From assembly GCA_021014325.1 (NCBI GenBank), contig CM037464.1, positions 1,565,001 to 1,629,000 on the forward strand: a stretch of 64,000 bases of DNA, in the 5' to 3' direction. Origin of the DNA: Plazaster borealis (lineage: Eukaryota; Echinodermata; Asteroidea; Forcipulatida; Labidiasteridae). Positions 11,201 to 25,251 of this stretch are shown here, piece after piece; position 1 is the first letter of the stretch; the number at the start of each line of letters is the position of its first letter. Made by a program: the position numbers and the translations under genes. The notes under the pieces were generated by a model. The model did no database searches. It saw nothing but the letters and a program-made list of their open reading frames with translations, and was not told the origin of the DNA.

Positions 11201-14154
11201 ACTGGAGCTGGTATCCTCATTATAAAAAGTAAACTTTCAGATTTGTCCTTGATTAGTAAAAAACTGTACTACACCTTTAAGTTTGTATGATATTCAAGAG
11301 TGTAGAGTCGACAGGTCAGTAAACGGGGGGGGGGGCACATCATGAACACGAAATCACTTGTTTTTTAAGAAATGAAGCTGTCATCATTCTACAAGCTTAT
11401 TATTAACTGTTCCAAATTGCGACAGAACCACAAAAATGCTGTTCTTTGTTCATCTAGCCATGGTGTGCATGTCGACATGCTTTCTTTGAAGTACCGGTAG
11501 TCCACCGCTTTACTATTTATTTCCATTCCCGCTGTTACCATGCTAACTCCCATGACCTTACCCAGCATGCATTGACCTCAGGCTCGTTCATAAGCTCATA
11601 ATGTTTACCAATGACGACGCCAGTATAACCAGGTGTTAATCATCATTTATCTCCACTATAAAGAGGTCAAGAATGATGTCAATAATTTATCATTTTCCAC
11701 TTTCCAGCGAGAGACATCGATTTGTTTCATGATTCATGCAGAATTTATTTCATTTTCCACGGAGTAATTTAATTAAAATTAGTGTTCCCCGCCGAGTGCG
11801 TATACGATCACATCAATCGCACTTTGGTTTTTCACTGGGAGTGTTACAGATGTTAACCTCACCCAACCTTAATAACACTTCACGTACATCATCAGAAAGT
11901 ACATGAAATCCCAAGAGATTTATCTTATTAAATTATCGATCCGGCTATCATTAGCCTGTTCAGAATTCCCCGGATTCTGATTTCAATTTGTGGCACATTC
12001 ACTGCGAATTACTCTGGCGATCAAAAGATACAAGTCGGACATATTTCATTTTAGTGACAAAGCACAGCTGTTTTTATACGTGTTGAGTTGGCCAATTTAT
12101 TGAGTAGGCCTACCAACGACGGTGTTTATGAAGAAAAAAAAGACAAAGTGCGTCGCGACAGCTTTTTCCCGCGCCACCGTTCAATCAGGCGAAATTTGAA
12201 GAGATCAAACTAATTTATGAAGCGTGCAATCGCATCGCTCTGCAAACTTAAAAAGAGTTCCACCCCATGACACTTCAAAGTGCAGTGTGCGTTCACACAC
12301 CTGTCGCAATATATCCACCCAAGGATGTTCCAGACATAGAAGTTAATGAGAATTTAGGGCAATTTGTAATCCTTTCGGATTCATCGCCGAGTTTTTCCCG
12401 CTTAAATTGAAGTTCATTAATACCACGCGCGTCTGCTGTAAACTAATGTTCCCCCCACTCAAATGCATCATCAATGTGAAGTGGTTTTTTTAATTTTATT
12501 TTCACGAAGACTATCGTGTTCACGAAGTATTTACCAATCCCTGCAACCCGCGTTCCAATGTGTGTTCTGATAGCACTTGAATCTGGAGAACAAATAGCAA
12601 TGGTTTTACTGAATCAAGTAATTATCATTATTAAGGGAGAAAGAATGCAGTATCGGATAGCACGGGACTCTCAATTGGGAACGAACATGGAAATATATCT
12701 TCTTCGAATACCCGGGGGAGGAGGGTGACCGTCAAAATCGCATGATGTTGAGCTTGTTTTTCTTCACTACATACAGACCAAATCAACACGGATTCAACTT
12801 TCTGTATGTAGGAAGCCCATGTGTTTTCAACATGTTTTCTTGGATCTATTAATGGAATGGCATCTCATAATAGCCACTCTTCTAGGAGTCAGGTGTATTT
12901 TCTGTAATTAATTAAAACACCTTTGCTCGGACGATCAAGAGTGCACTAATTAAACCCTCACCCACCCTGCGGGTATTATGTCAGATTCGATACCTCGGCA
13001 ACAGATAATGAACACTGATTCAAAAACAGCATCAATTTGCGTGTAGCAAGTCTAGTTCCGGCCACGTTCATTTGTACATGATAGTAAATATATTGGCAGC
13101 AGCGTGGGAGACTAGTCAGCTGCTAAGTCGATACCAAAGTTTAACAACTAGTTCAATGTCTTTGGTCCAGGGATTCAATAAACAAAATCTGGAGGACTTA
13201 AAATATATCTTCATTGATCCAGGAACCCCTATCCTATCAATTGGTGATTGATTAGTGAGAACGTCGGGGCCAAAGCTCAATCCTCAGACACGTCAAGAAT
13301 GCAACACCCTCCTACATCACGCTGGGTCCACGTCTACTCGCACATCAACAGATGTTTCATGTCACCCATTATTCTCTAATGTTCATATTCCACTGCGGGG
13401 GATTGTATCTGATACGTTGTGCAATAAATTATACAACGTCTCATCGCAGCTGGCACCAAAAGCGTCCGCAAACAGCCGCTAGTTCCCTATTCCATTTTAA
13501 CACTTAATGATATATTTTACGGTGGGTTTTATGTAAGAGAAGCAAACAAATATTTTGTCTGACTCTCTACAAAATGTTTCATAACAGCTGAGCATTTCTT
13601 GAAGTGTATACAATGATAACTATGTAATTGAAAGCCGCTCAGCGTCACAGTTTGTAAAATAAAATGACTGTTTTTTTTTTTACAGCTCCGAGTGACTTCT
13701 CTAACCTTAGTGCATTCTCTGCATATAGAGACATCAGCCATTATTCGAAATATTGAGTTATTATTCTGCTTTTCATGAGCGAAGATCTCTTCACCTAGTG
13801 GTCAAATACGACTGTCCTTCATCGACAATTCAATTTCGTTAATGGAGTTTTTTCAATATTCTTGAGTCGAATTGAGCTTATATTTACTCAAGCTGGTTTC
13901 ATATTCATCCAGATGGGAGTCTCGACGGACGTACAATGCACATAAAGAACCATTTCGCATGGTTTTCTATTCAAGAAGTCACGCCCCCACACAATCTGGA
14001 TAAAATGCCAGTCTAATTACACGATCTAGGTCTATCCATGAGGACTTTGTTAAGTTTACTCAATGAGATCTGTTTAGACTCCAGTTGTCAGTAGTCTCTA
14101 TTCGAGCAGAAACAAAGTAGTCTTTGAACCGTGTACTAAAAAAAACAGCTCGCA

Positions 14155-14518
14155 TTAAAGCACAATGACAACATTGGTAATTGTCAAAGAACAGTATCCA
14201 CCGTTAATGTGACCCAACATATACATGAAATAACAATCATGTAAAATTTTTAGCCCAATTAGTCATTAGAGTCACAAGAAAATAGAGAACAACCAAATTA
14301 CACTGTTCACTGTTTTTAAAGATCAGGTTTTGGACTCGCGATATCAAAACTAACTGTTTTACTCATTTCTCAAAAACCATAGCATTCCAAGCAAAAATAT
14401 TCAGGGGTTGTTTTCCACCATGACCATCTTTATACCATGTATAAGTTATGTGCAAATCTGTGAACATTTACATTTTCACTCTTATACAATGTTGTACACA
14501 CCCTTTAAGAGGAACATA
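14155..14518 (+). mobile_element. TTAA MITE subfamily B, copy 1
   Basis: TTAA at 14155-14158 and 14515-14518. Left part (ACATTGGTAATTGTCAAAGA) is related to subfamily A; the right part (TTTACTCATTTCTCAAAAAC, GACCATCTTTATACCATGTA) defines subfamily B. No coding frame of its own. Confidence 0.8.
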
Positions 14519-15304
14519 TCTTACCACGGTGTTGACATCTTGGATGGTCTCAAAATAGCCTTCAAATTGAGGCTAAAGGCGACAAATAGGTTGGTGCCTT
14601 TTGAACGTGGTCCTATCAGCACTATTATCTTTATTACGTACTCAGGGTACTCGGACGATCATATCCTGTTTTGACACCTCTTACCATGCTCTTACAGTCT
14701 CAGTTGCTCCTCAAACCGGACAAAAACTACAGCTTCGTTTCACATCGCAATTAAATGACGGAATGATTCCCGCTTTACTGTTAGCAAAACCGTTAAGAAA
14801 GAGCGCCATCTTAGGAAATTCAAAAAGAGCCAAATGACCACGTGGGGGATATTCCCCTGGAACGACTCCCCTGCTTCATCATGCGTTGCTTGGGGAGCAG
14901 ATGAAGGCGATGATGATGTGATGCAACATTGTTGAACAAACTTATCACTAATTACCTGTTACCGAGGCACAATAAATGCACGACGGTGAGGGAAACCCGG
15001 GTTCACTGACATCATCAGAGCCACGGGCGACCAAGCATCATCATACATATTTACCTTCAGTCACTTGATTACAAGACCGTAGATGAAAACTTATTAGAAT
15101 CAGAAGCGGCCGCACTCTTGTGTTTACGTCCACTTGCTATCTCACTCATTGGACAGACCTGACCTTTTTTCTTCTCACGGAGACAGGAGAAGAATTGATG
15201 AAGCAATCACAGCTTGTATTAAAGAGGCCTTGGATCGCTAATAGCTCATGCACGGATGAAATGGTATGGTTCAGAAGCAAGGCAGAGCCCAAAAGCAGTC
15301 CCCT

Positions 15305-15687
15305 TTAAAGGGATTGAATACCTTTGGAAATTGGAACCCACTGTTTGTTTCAATCCTATAGTTGAAGATATATACCATAAAACTAACCTGTGAAAATTTC
15401 ATTTCAAAAGGTGGTAGCGTTTTTGAGATATTGCCGGAAATCTGGAGCGATTATGTCCACGCAGGAAGAATAATCTGCAATTGGAATACACAATCTGAGA
15501 AGCGTTACTGTCTCAGATTCAAATTTTTGGGGATACAAAGTGATATCTTTTTCCATAACCGCAGTACTTCGAAGTGAAATGTTTCTCAAAATGCATTGTA
15601 CTATCCAAGGCTGCTGTACTTCTTACCAAGTAAGTTTTTATTGCCATTATTTTTTAGAGTCATTATCAAACGTATACAGCCCTTTAA
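15305..15687 (+). mobile_element. TTAA MITE subfamily C, copy 1
   Basis: TTAA at 15305-15308 and 15684-15687. Starts AGGGATTGAATACCTTTGG; right end CAAACGTATACAGCCCT. Interior is distinct (TTTCATTTCAAAAGGTGGTA, TGGAGCGATTATGTCCA). Carries a donor-like CCAAGTAAGT near 15627-15636. Confidence 0.82.
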
Positions 15688-17706
15688 TATCTAACATTCG
15701 TATTCATACTGGCATCAACCTTGCTCTATGCATCAACCAATCCTATAATGGAAATGTTTACTCATCAGCAGCAGCGACACAATCCTCAAGGTCGTTACTG
15801 CGTTTACAAACACATTACAAATTCAGCAAGTCGTTGTCGTCTTCGATGACAACAAGTGAAATAATCTATATTCCGAAATGTCAGTTGGAATAGTTGGATG
15901 GTTACCACGGTCATATCTGATATCGTTTTAAAAACGCGAGCGATCGTATTACATGATCATGTGTTATATCTCACTACCCACTTTTCATAATGTAGTGCAG
16001 GCGACTGTCGTTATTATTATTATTTTTTTTAAACATTACTAAGAGATTCCAAAATGAAAAGACAGGCTTGGAATTTCACCCAAATCCCAAATTCCAAAGA
16101 AACATTTCATATGTTTTGAAACATACAAGGGAAGGTAATTAAATATGATTGACGTAGGCCTACGTGGTCCCTAAAAAGGTTCAGCATACCACCCTGTGAC
16201 CCCTTCGAATGACTCCTTGGCGTCTAGTTTAAATAGTAGATAATTCCTTGCCGTAAAACCTGTCTTTATATCTCCTCATTCGCGTAAATCATTCTAAATA
16301 CTTTCACCTACATCTTGAAGTTGTTAAAAAACCCTGTAAAGTCCCCCAACTTATACACGGCACGACTGTCGTATTTGTCTTTGACAAAGGTCAGTCTTCA
16401 ACCCGCCAAAGGCAGAAGGCTTATGGAGATTTCGTTCAACTCCAAGTCAAGTACTGCTGTCATCTACTCACCAAAGCGACAATATGGCTGCCGGGGTCTG
16501 TGGCAATCTGATACAGAAACGCCACAAATATATAATATGATTTTCAAATCTGTTTTGACCAACAGAGATAAAAATTTAAATGCAGCATCAACTCAAGTGT
16601 GCGGACGCGGAAGCACGTTCGGCTTTCTAGGAAAAGTTTAAGAAACATCCAAGACGAAGGCTGAAAGTGCATAGGCCTACAACCAAAGTAATTGAGTTGG
16701 ATGGCGTGTCTTTCTCGAGACGTGTGTAAGCTTAAGAAGGGAGTTAATCGGAGAGCTGGAGTGGTGCACTATTTCTTATTTCAGAGTTTCTTTGTGCATT
16801 ACACAAACAGCTTTTGAACTGTGTATGATATTTATATCAACTTGTCCCCGACTGATTTTGTAAGTTTGCCGTATTCTTTAAGTGTTCGATTTCGCCCAAA
16901 TAAAAAAAAGGTGAGTGCATCTTTAAGAGGAGGGAGATTGACTGACCATGACGTCAAACAACTTTATACAGTGACGTATCGGAGCTCTCGGCATCGATGG
17001 AAAACACACTTTACTTCTCGAGATGCGCAGTTTTGAATTGACTATGGATATTTCAGCAAACTTCAGTTCAAGATAACGGTACTGAGACGCGAGAGTCTAT
17101 TTTTTTGCTATCAAAATTAGATTCCCTCCATTCAGGTTTAGGGCAATAACCTCGAAGGTTCCTCCAAATGCAATGATGCAGTGTCACTTTAATACCGATG
17201 TCCCGAAATTAAAAGGAAAATAAAATCGTTTCCTCATTCATTAACTCATCAAAATTAAACTTGGTGACGGATGAGTGGTCTGAATTTACATGATATCACG
17301 TGGGTTAGAAGTAGAAGTTGACCTCAATTTGACCCCAATAACGACATCATCATCTATCCTATACACACGTGCCGTCTAATAAGCTACAGAATTCATGTTC
17401 TGTGTGTAATGTACAAGACAGTGACCGTCCTAATGGAATATTTATGGTTCTGTTGATACAGATGTCTCTCAGAGATATTCATTCATTTAATTTCCATGTC
17501 TGAGTATCTTTGAAACGTTCCGAGAGCAGATTTATTCCGTGTCATTATGTCTCCATATGTCTGTCCGGTACTCCCAATTATCTCAAGCCAGATTGGAAAT
17601 GAGCAGAGATGGATTCATCTTGCTGACAAACATGTTTTCATCGGTAGATTCCAACATCAAATTTGAGTCGATACGAGACAATGATTGGATATAAATTCCA
17701 ATCTAC
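15688..17706. other. Non-coding, nothing recognised
   Basis: Between two subfamily C MITEs. A 108-codon frame at 16315-16641 has no ATG start, splice context or known similarity. Confidence 0.5.
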
Positions 17707-18098
17707 TTAAAGACAAAGTATCCTTTGGTTTTTGGAACCGTTTGATTGTTTTAATCCTATATAAATGTAGATGTATATAATAAAACCAACCTGTGAAAAT
17801 TTCATTTCAAAAGGTGGTAGCGTTTTTGATATTGCCGAAAATTTGGAGCGGTTATGTCAGTCCAAACAGGAAGAATAATCCGTAATTGGAATACACAATC
17901 TGAGAAACGTTTCATGCAGAAACGTTTTTCAGATTGACATGTTTTTGAATCCCTCTCTTTAAAACCACATTCTTTTGAAGGAAATTTTTTCCCAAAATGT
18001 TATTCATTATCAACAGCTGCAGTGCTTCTTACCAAGTAAATCTTTTAATGGACATTAATTTTTTGGAGTAATTACCAAAAGGTCTACCCTGCATTTAA
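17707..18098 (+). mobile_element. TTAA MITE subfamily C, copy 2
   Basis: TTAA at 17707-17710 and 18095-18098. Interior matches copy 1 over most of its length, with diverged ends (AGACAAAGTATCCTTTGG). Confidence 0.8.
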
Positions 18099-18132
18099 AG
18101 AGGTGCACATCATCGGTTCTTACCTCCACAAT

Positions 18133-18230
18133 TCCATGACTTTTCATGACCTTTACAGCAAGTATTCAATGACTTTCCCATGACCTTTTCCCATGACCTT
18201 TTCCCCACAACTTTTCCATGACTTTTCTAG
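18133..18230 (+). repeat. Short tandem CCATGACCTTTTC repeats
   Basis: About seven imperfect 12-14 bp units of CCATGACTTTTC / CCCATGACCTTTTC. Such arrays occur at the ends of some hAT-type elements in other animals (from general knowledge); here no transposase is seen. It lies 35 bases beyond the MITE ending at 18098. Confidence 0.65.
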
Positions 18231-18687
18231 ATATCATGTACATTGTGTACTTTCCAATTTTTAAGGAAATAATCATAACTGACTTAACTGATCATGTCAT
18301 GGCTTGCATACTAAAAATATATGGATGCCATCCTCTGACAAAACCAAAACAATTGGTGCTTTTTATGTTAAGTTAAGTTAACTTCCCTCCAGTAGATATT
18401 CAGAACGACTGTGCGGCCCCTAAATACCGCGGCCTCCAAATTGTAGCCATAACATTGAACCTCAATTTACCCCGGACCTATTTGTAACCAAATCCATGCC
18501 TAAATATAGCCTGAATTAGGCCAGGGCTACGTATAGGTCCAGGCTAAATGTTTAATTACGTTCTTATTTTTTCTGGAAAGTCCTCACTGACACTGAACTC
18601 GATTAAGAACCATCTTCGTTGGGAAATCATGAAAAAAAAAATCCACAACGCAAAACAAGCAAACATTGTTAGGCCTGTGTAAAAAGA

Positions 18688-18918
18688 ACACTCTAAAAAA
18701 AACCAGGCCAAAATTTACCCCGATCCCGTGTTCCAAGGGGCCTGACCGATTTCTGGGTCAGACTCACCCGGAGTCTTGGTAAAACATGGGATTTTAACTC
18801 GGATTCTGCGTCAGTTTAACATATTTCTGGGTCATTTTGACACAAATGCTGGGTCATATACTGACCCAGAAATGGGTCAGGCTCCACGGGACCCTGATCC
18901 GGGTCAATTCTGACACGG
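18688..18918. repeat. GGGTCA-rich palindromic element, copy 2
   Basis: Begins ACACTCTAAAAAAAACC and contains GGGGCCTGACCGATTTCTGG, TTTCTGGGTCATTTTGACAC, TGACCCAGAAATGGGTCA and CCTGATCCGGGTCAATTC. The block TGACCCAGAAATGGGTCA is itself an inverted repeat. Confidence 0.7.
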
Positions 18919-18944
18919 AAGCTACAAATCCATTGTCTCCTCAG

Positions 18945-18961
18945 ATGGGGTTCGAACCCAC
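18945..18961 (-). repeat. tRNA T-arm/B-box-like fragment
   Basis: Minus strand GTGGGTTCGAACCCCAT gives a 5 bp stem with one G.T pair and a TTCGAAC loop. It follows closely on the GGGTCA element. No full cloverleaf. Confidence 0.4.
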
Positions 18962-19202
18962 CAAACTCGCACTCTATAGCAGTTACTTCAACGTTATAAA
19001 CAATAATCTTAAGAGTGTACGGCAAGAGGGGAAACTATTCTGCGAATCGTCAGTATACAGCCCCCAGCCTCAAGGCAGTTTTCCATTACGGTTAGCTTGA
19101 GATCATAGCTCTACCTTGAGATACACTTGAGGAGAGGTAACAAAAAGATGGAGAATATCACAGAAAAGTCAAGGATGATAGAAATGTTTTTTTCAGCAAT
19201 AA

Positions 19203-19585
19203 GGTAACCCTACCTTTCGGGAAAATCTACAGTAGGGTATTATTGCTTTGGACACTCATATTTACGATCGACTTGGGAAGATTGTCCGAACAAGGAGAAC
19301 GCTGAAGTAGTTTCTATGGTAAAAAGGAAGCATTTCTACATCATAATGTAACTATACCCTGAAGGAAAACTTCCAGTGGAGTAGTTGAAGACGATCATCT
19401 TTAGGACCGACGTGGGGAGAGTTTAGCCAAACGAAGAGAATCATTCAAGTAGCGGCAATGGAGGCAGTTATTTCCCAAGTCAGAAGTTAACCCTACCCTA
19501 AAGGGAAACTTCCAGTAGAGCAGTTTGGGACGCGCTTCTTTAGGGACCGACTATGTGAGAACGATCTCCTACTAGAGTGTGCTGT
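19203..19585 (+). repeat. Degenerate tandem repeat, ~143 bp period, about 2.7 units
   Basis: Three diverged units start with GGTAACCCTACC (19203), GTAACTATACC (19347) and GTTAACCCTACC (19488), each followed by GGAAAA/GGAAAC, TCCAGT(A/G)GAG or its equivalent, then ATCGACTTGGG, ACCGACGTGGGG or ACCGACTATGTG. No shared open frame, so not tandem exons. Confidence 0.7.
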
Positions 19586-22500
19586 CGAGCATGATGGACG
19601 TATAACGATCAAATCCAACTTCTTAACCAGAAAATGTCCCAATCTCAAAGCAGCGGCAAACATCTTGTCTCATAGTCTAGCGAGCTTCAACATGGAGTAG
19701 ATATCTCGGTCACATCTCGATTTTTCTTATTTGCCTTGTGTGCAGGCAAGAGTGCCATCGGCCCTAGGCAGATGGTAACACTCACTGCATTATCAAGCGA
19801 GTCCAGTTATAACTCGACTTATTAAATTTATTGATCCGATAGGTATCAGTGAACCGGCTCCCCGAACCCCTCAAAAGCAACCCCCGTCTGTGTTTGGTGA
19901 GGCGAAGTTAAGATCATTTCACACCGACGCGGAAAAGCTCGCTTTTTCAAGATTTTCTACTTTCTTAAAGACACCGCGGTGATTCCATGACTAAACCCCA
20001 GCTGCCACAAGCCTATTCACCACTGAGTGTAATTTTCCACCAAAGTGAAGACGTGGATCGGGGCAGGTGATACGGGTAATTGATCCAACGAGAAAAATCT
20101 ATCGCTCATTACGAGTTGAGCTCATTGCTTTCTGAGAACTTAGTGTGGTATTAACTACTCATTGTGAGCGGGAAACCCGTACGGAAATACCAGTTCAGGA
20201 GATATACAAATACGAAACTCATAAAAAAATTGCCTCGTCCACACTTCACACTTTACAGCCTCGAGTTGTCAGAGTTGTGAAAGGCATAGGTGAAGACAAA
20301 CACCTTTTCACACCGCAGTCAGTTTCCTTGTTTACATAACAGTCTACGCTTGCAATCCTCACTTCTTAAAGGGCACCCTTCTATCAAACCTTCCAGCCTC
20401 GGTTTGGGTTACATTAAGTCGAATGCTTTGACAAACCATGCATTACCGCTTTACCATAAGAGAACTCTGAAAATTAAGTTTTTATCGCTTGTTTAATTAC
20501 TTCAGAATGTTGAAAAGGTAAAACCTACGCAACTAAAACATCACACGGGTAAGCACGTTTACGCCAAACACAATGGCGTCAGAACTTAATTCAAAACGCC
20601 ACCTAGCGGAAAATCAGAGAAAGTTTTTGTTATAACATGCTCTGCCTGCAATGCATACAAACCAACGTGAAATCTCATGTGGTAATTACCAATAGTATTG
20701 GGTACGAATCTTAGTCGTTGTGATAAAACTTTCCATCAAGTCAAAATGAAAATGATCGAGTCCAGGTATGAAGCAACCGACGATCACACTCACAGCCTTT
20801 TGCAAATAACTCTTTGAAACTAATTTCACGGCAATACTTCGCACATAGAAGTGAAAACAAGCGGACTTACTGTTTGTATATTTAACTCAACCGTGTTATT
20901 GCATTTGCCCATTTCCTCTGGTACGGTTGATATAGTGGTGTTACGCGATACAAACGGGAAATTGCTGTGCTCCAGGGCTGGTATACCATACAAGATGACG
21001 TGTAACAGTAGTCTGGTACACCGACCCAGTCAAAGGAAACATGAAGAAGGGTGTAACACTGGTCATCTCAAATAACTGGTACCCAACAAAGGCAACCATC
21101 TCCCAGTCTTCACTGTCTGTCACTTTATGGTTATTTCCCCGGGGAAAGCTTTTATATAGTATGATACAAGACACGGAGGACAGGTTATAGTTGCCTTTAG
21201 TTTGGCATCGCCGGAGAGTACGCACAGTAGGCGTTAAAAACATAAAAAAGATTCCCGAAAAAAGGGGATCTGAGCGAGTTTCACGGGTCGTGGAAGACTG
21301 CTAGCAGGACTAATCCAGTGTTGCATGAACAATTGGGCTTTCCTTGGGTGTGGAGGCATTAATGGAAACGGTAATGACGGAGAGGCAAGTGGAGGAACCC
21401 TGGGGCGTCTTGGCAAAGAGAGAGAAAACACCCGCTTCCTAACTCGAGTGATCGCATAACCACATGCAAATTTAAACAACCCAAAAATATATGAATGTTG
21501 ATAGCATATTACTCATTTTTTTTATAAGATATGCGTAGGAACACCCCAGGGAAGATGTACTTAATTGCGGGGATTGTGAATGAGCATAATTGAATACACG
21601 ATTTCATGCCAATTTTCCTCAATTCGAAAGAAGAAAAAAATATTATAAGAAAAGGGAAGAGGGAATTGTAAGAGAAAATGCAAAGGCTGTCAATTTGGAA
21701 AGGGAAGACGATTCGTCGGACAGGCAATTCTTAACTTTCTTGTCTTGGAGGCCTTTTGACGCATTACTGTAAATTGGAAGCTTTGGGTAAGGGTTTCTGA
21801 CAGGTAAATGTGCGTCAAATATCGAGTTCTGTTATTCCAAGCAGGAGGGGCGTCAGACCTCTTGCTTAAATTGAACGCAAACCTCCACTCAAGTTATTAC
21901 ATCTCGGGAAGTCTTTAAGAATCGAAACGGCTGGTCTTCCTTTCTGAATGCGGAATTTAAGGCAGATGTATCAAGCCATATGGAAAAACAGTTTTCTAAT
22001 TATGTTTATCTTGATATATAATATATGTAAAGGTTGACAACATGATTTTGTAGTCAACGTTCTTTACCTATTCGTCATCGTCACGGTACCAACGTCTTGG
22101 TGACAGCTACCACAACATTAATAAAAAACCGCATGACGCGTTCATGACCCCAAGGCAAATAATATCGGACGAGTGGACTTTTGACATTGTTATTGGAGAA
22201 CAGTCAACTAAGAATGACTTTCGATGTCCAGTGGAGGAACCCAGTCAATCGCAAATAAATATACCTGGCAGATGATTTAGGGGAACAGAAATAACGACGC
22301 CTGTTCGGCACTATTAACAATGCTTAAAGCCTGCCTACCACAATCGCATTATAATAACACAACCTTGGCCAAATAGGCGAGGTTTAATTGATTTCATTCA
22401 AATGTTTTACAAAGTCATGGCTGGGCCATATTGCAGATTTAAATAAAACCATCCTCGTGTATTTCTATTGTGATGTATAATCTAATTGAGTGATTCATAG

Positions 22501-24875
22501 ACGGTATGGCGACTGTATACCACTCCAAGAGAAGTCTTTTCTTCATTTTCTTTTGCTTTGCCTTTCCCCACAAACAAAATTAACGCAGAGCGCCCTAAAT
22601 ACTCAACCTTGAGCGGAGGCTGTAATTCCCGGCGGTGCAGTTCTGAGGCATCAGCTAACCGAGGTTGTCCATTATACCAGGAAGGAATCTTTTCATAGCA
22701 TCTACCTTTCTTTGTTCTTCAGCCCTGACTTTTTTCCCTCTTTATTAAATTTGACACACGGACTCCAATTTTTCAAATAGAGATGTTGGTTGTGCGCATT
22801 TTTTTTTTGGTGTGCAACGCATTACGCTATTAGATTTCCCTGGAGAATTTCACGATCGCAGCGGGAGGTCTTTTTATCTCTCTTGACTTTGCCTTCTGTT
22901 CCTATTTAATATTGGTAAGAGAATGGTTCCCTTCAAGCGAGAAATTATCCGACCTTGACAAATTATTTCTCTTTGTTGACTGGTCTCTACCAATTCACCG
23001 CTGCACAATGGTACCCGAGACCGTCTAAATTGCTTCTCCGAGCTCGACTTGATGTTGTTTTTCACAACACGAAGGTCTCTTCAATATTTCATGTAGAAAA
23101 CATCAAACCGTAAGCCAACCTTGTAAAATTCCCCCATACCTTCATATGAGCTAATGGACCCAGTCATTATTAAAATATGTCATGCACAACCATTTATGGC
23201 AGAGTTCCCATCTTATTTCACCATTACTGAGTGTCTAGGTTAACAAGCATGTACATGTAAAAACAGAAAATATACCGTCTTTATAACTCGTAATGGATTC
23301 TTGGCTGTGTGTTATTAGTCCATTTAATGGGCAGAATCTCCAGACATCGGATATCTTTTGAAAAACAGAAGTAAAATCGATGCAGAACTTCCTAGGAATA
23401 GCTTGATCAACTTCTCAATTACTCCAAGCAACCTTAAAGACGTAGGAAAAACCTTGAAGATAAAAAAAATTGAAAACATTATTTGAAAGTTTGCTTCATA
23501 TCCAAGTTGTAGAAGTATGATTCGTTCTGTGAAGTAATACCAGCCTAATGAAATAGCCTTCAGTAATAATGCGAAAATTTGTGAAATTTGTGGAGGGCTG
23601 CTTTGCTAAAGGCAGGCAAAATAAGCTACTAATACAGTTGTGTACTTAAATCTAAAGAGGGGGGGGGAAACAGATTTTGATGAAATCAAAGATGACATTT
23701 TGTTAATGTTTGAATGTCACATAAAAATGTCAGATGTTGGCGAAAAGGTTTTGTGTACCATTTATTAATGGAATGAATGCTTTCATGAAATACCCTTTTA
23801 AATTGTTTGAAGCGGAGTGAAGTAAGACGAAGGAAAAACAAATGTTTGGACTACGAAGCAAAACAAATCTGCTAATTCAGCCATTCAGCTCACGGACACA
23901 CAGGGATACCTGACACCACTCTTAAGCAATCTTGAAGAACCCTATTCCGCAAGGCCATCTAGTGACGTCAGACAGCTGGACGTTAGGGCGATTCGCTTTC
24001 TGGTCAGCGTAGGATTACCACACAAAATAGCCCAAACAAAAAATAAATCTTGTTGCCCATCAAAAACCCCCAAACAGAAAAGAAAACAAACCAGGAAGAT
24101 TTCCGGCAACGCAAGGGGACACCCAAAGGCCACATGATCATTACAATTGTGTTTTCACTTCGGTGGTGCTTTCAACAAAGGTCCATGTACTTTCTCAATT
24201 CTTCTGAACTTATCTTTATAGCTTGGGGGCAATCCCTTTTGCTTTTTATCAAATTATTTCATTCGATTATTTTGTGAGACGAGTTCATGACTTGCTAAGT
24301 TGCCTTGTAGCCCGATGTTAACGTCTGAAAGTGAAAATGTGGATGACTGACATTCTTGTCATTGAGAGATGCAGATGTAAAAAAGTACATTCCACCGACG
24401 GCTTTTCCGTTCCTCTCAATCCGCCTAGATCCTACCAACCGAGCCTGGATTTTCAATGGAAATCCTTTGTTCCGGCTTGCCTCTTTTTCGGATTCTTGCT
24501 TAATGCGAATGTGATTGGAATTGATCACCATTCCCAAGCGTGCAATAAGGATCACCTTGAGACGGGGCAAGAGAAAAACAAGTGAAGAATCGATTACTAT
24601 TAACCGATAGGCCTACGTCGTGCGTGGCTAGCTTTTCTCTGATGGGAGAGTCGGTGATACATCACATGTCCTTAAAAAGTAAAGATTTTAAGACTGGGTC
24701 CATGCCAATTTAGGCCTGAAACTTAAAGGTACAAATAGAGAGATTACATTTTCAAATCATCATAATATCCAATTCTGTAGGTAACTAGTACGGTCTGCCT
24801 GAAGAATTAGAAGTTCAGTTCATGATTCTTTATTCGCATCTGATGACGCACATTAGTGAAATACAAAAATATACA
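19586..24875. other. Non-coding, nothing recognised
   Basis: One CTCF-like motif and a poly-G tract (23659-23667). Open frames of 60-100 codons on both strands with no supporting features. Confidence 0.5.
20597..20610 (-). promoter_or_regulatory. CTCF-like core motif
   Basis: Minus strand TCCGCTAGGTGGCG resembles the CTCF core CCGCNNGGNGGC. Single-motif evidence only. Confidence 0.2.
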
Positions 24876-25251
24876 TTAAATGCACTGAACACGTTTGGAA
24901 ATTGTCAAAGACCAGTGTTCTCACTTGGTGTATCCCAACATATGCATAAAATAACAAGCCTGTGAAAATTTGGGCTCAATTGGTCATCGAAGTTGCAAGA
25001 AAATGGTGAAAGAAAAAACCACCTTTGGTGTACAAATTTGTGTGCTTTCATAGGAATAAAAACTTCTTGCAAGAAGTTTTTATTATTTTAGTGAGAAATT
25101 ACCTCTTTCTCAAAAACTACGTTACTTCAGAGGGAGTCGTTTCTCACAATGTTTTATACTATCAACAGCTCTCCGTTGCTTGTTTACCAAATAAGTTTTT
25201 ATGCTAATATATTTGTTTTGAGTCATTACCAAACGTGTACGATACATTTAA
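24876..25251 (+). mobile_element. TTAA MITE subfamily A, copy 2
   Basis: TTAA at 24876-24879 and 25248-25251. Same orientation and layout as the copy at 1195, with a perfect internal palindrome AACTTCTTGCAAGAAGTT. Ends are slightly mutated (ATGCACTG rather than AGGCACTG). Its donor-like site is lost (AAATAAGT). Confidence 0.85.

Larger units (their letters stand above)
1858..14154. other. Long non-coding stretch, mostly single-copy-looking
   Basis: Apart from the promoter-like clusters at 2.7-4.1 and 8.1 kb, a histone-stem-loop-like sequence at 5121-5154, purine-rich runs (9205-9235, 9495-9560) and poly-G tracts at 3602 and 11325, I see no genes or repeats. Open frames up to 127 codons (6730-7113 minus) overlap one another and look random. 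Confidence 0.5.

Noticed and set aside
19203..19585. CRISPR-like or tandem-exon array
   Set aside because: Units are long (~143 bp), diverged throughout, without short conserved repeats and unique spacers, and lack a shared frame.
24876..25251. Open frames inside MITEs (e.g. FVCFHRNKNFLQEVF) as conserved peptides
   Set aside because: The same peptide recurs because the DNA repeat recurs; frames are broken differently in each copy.
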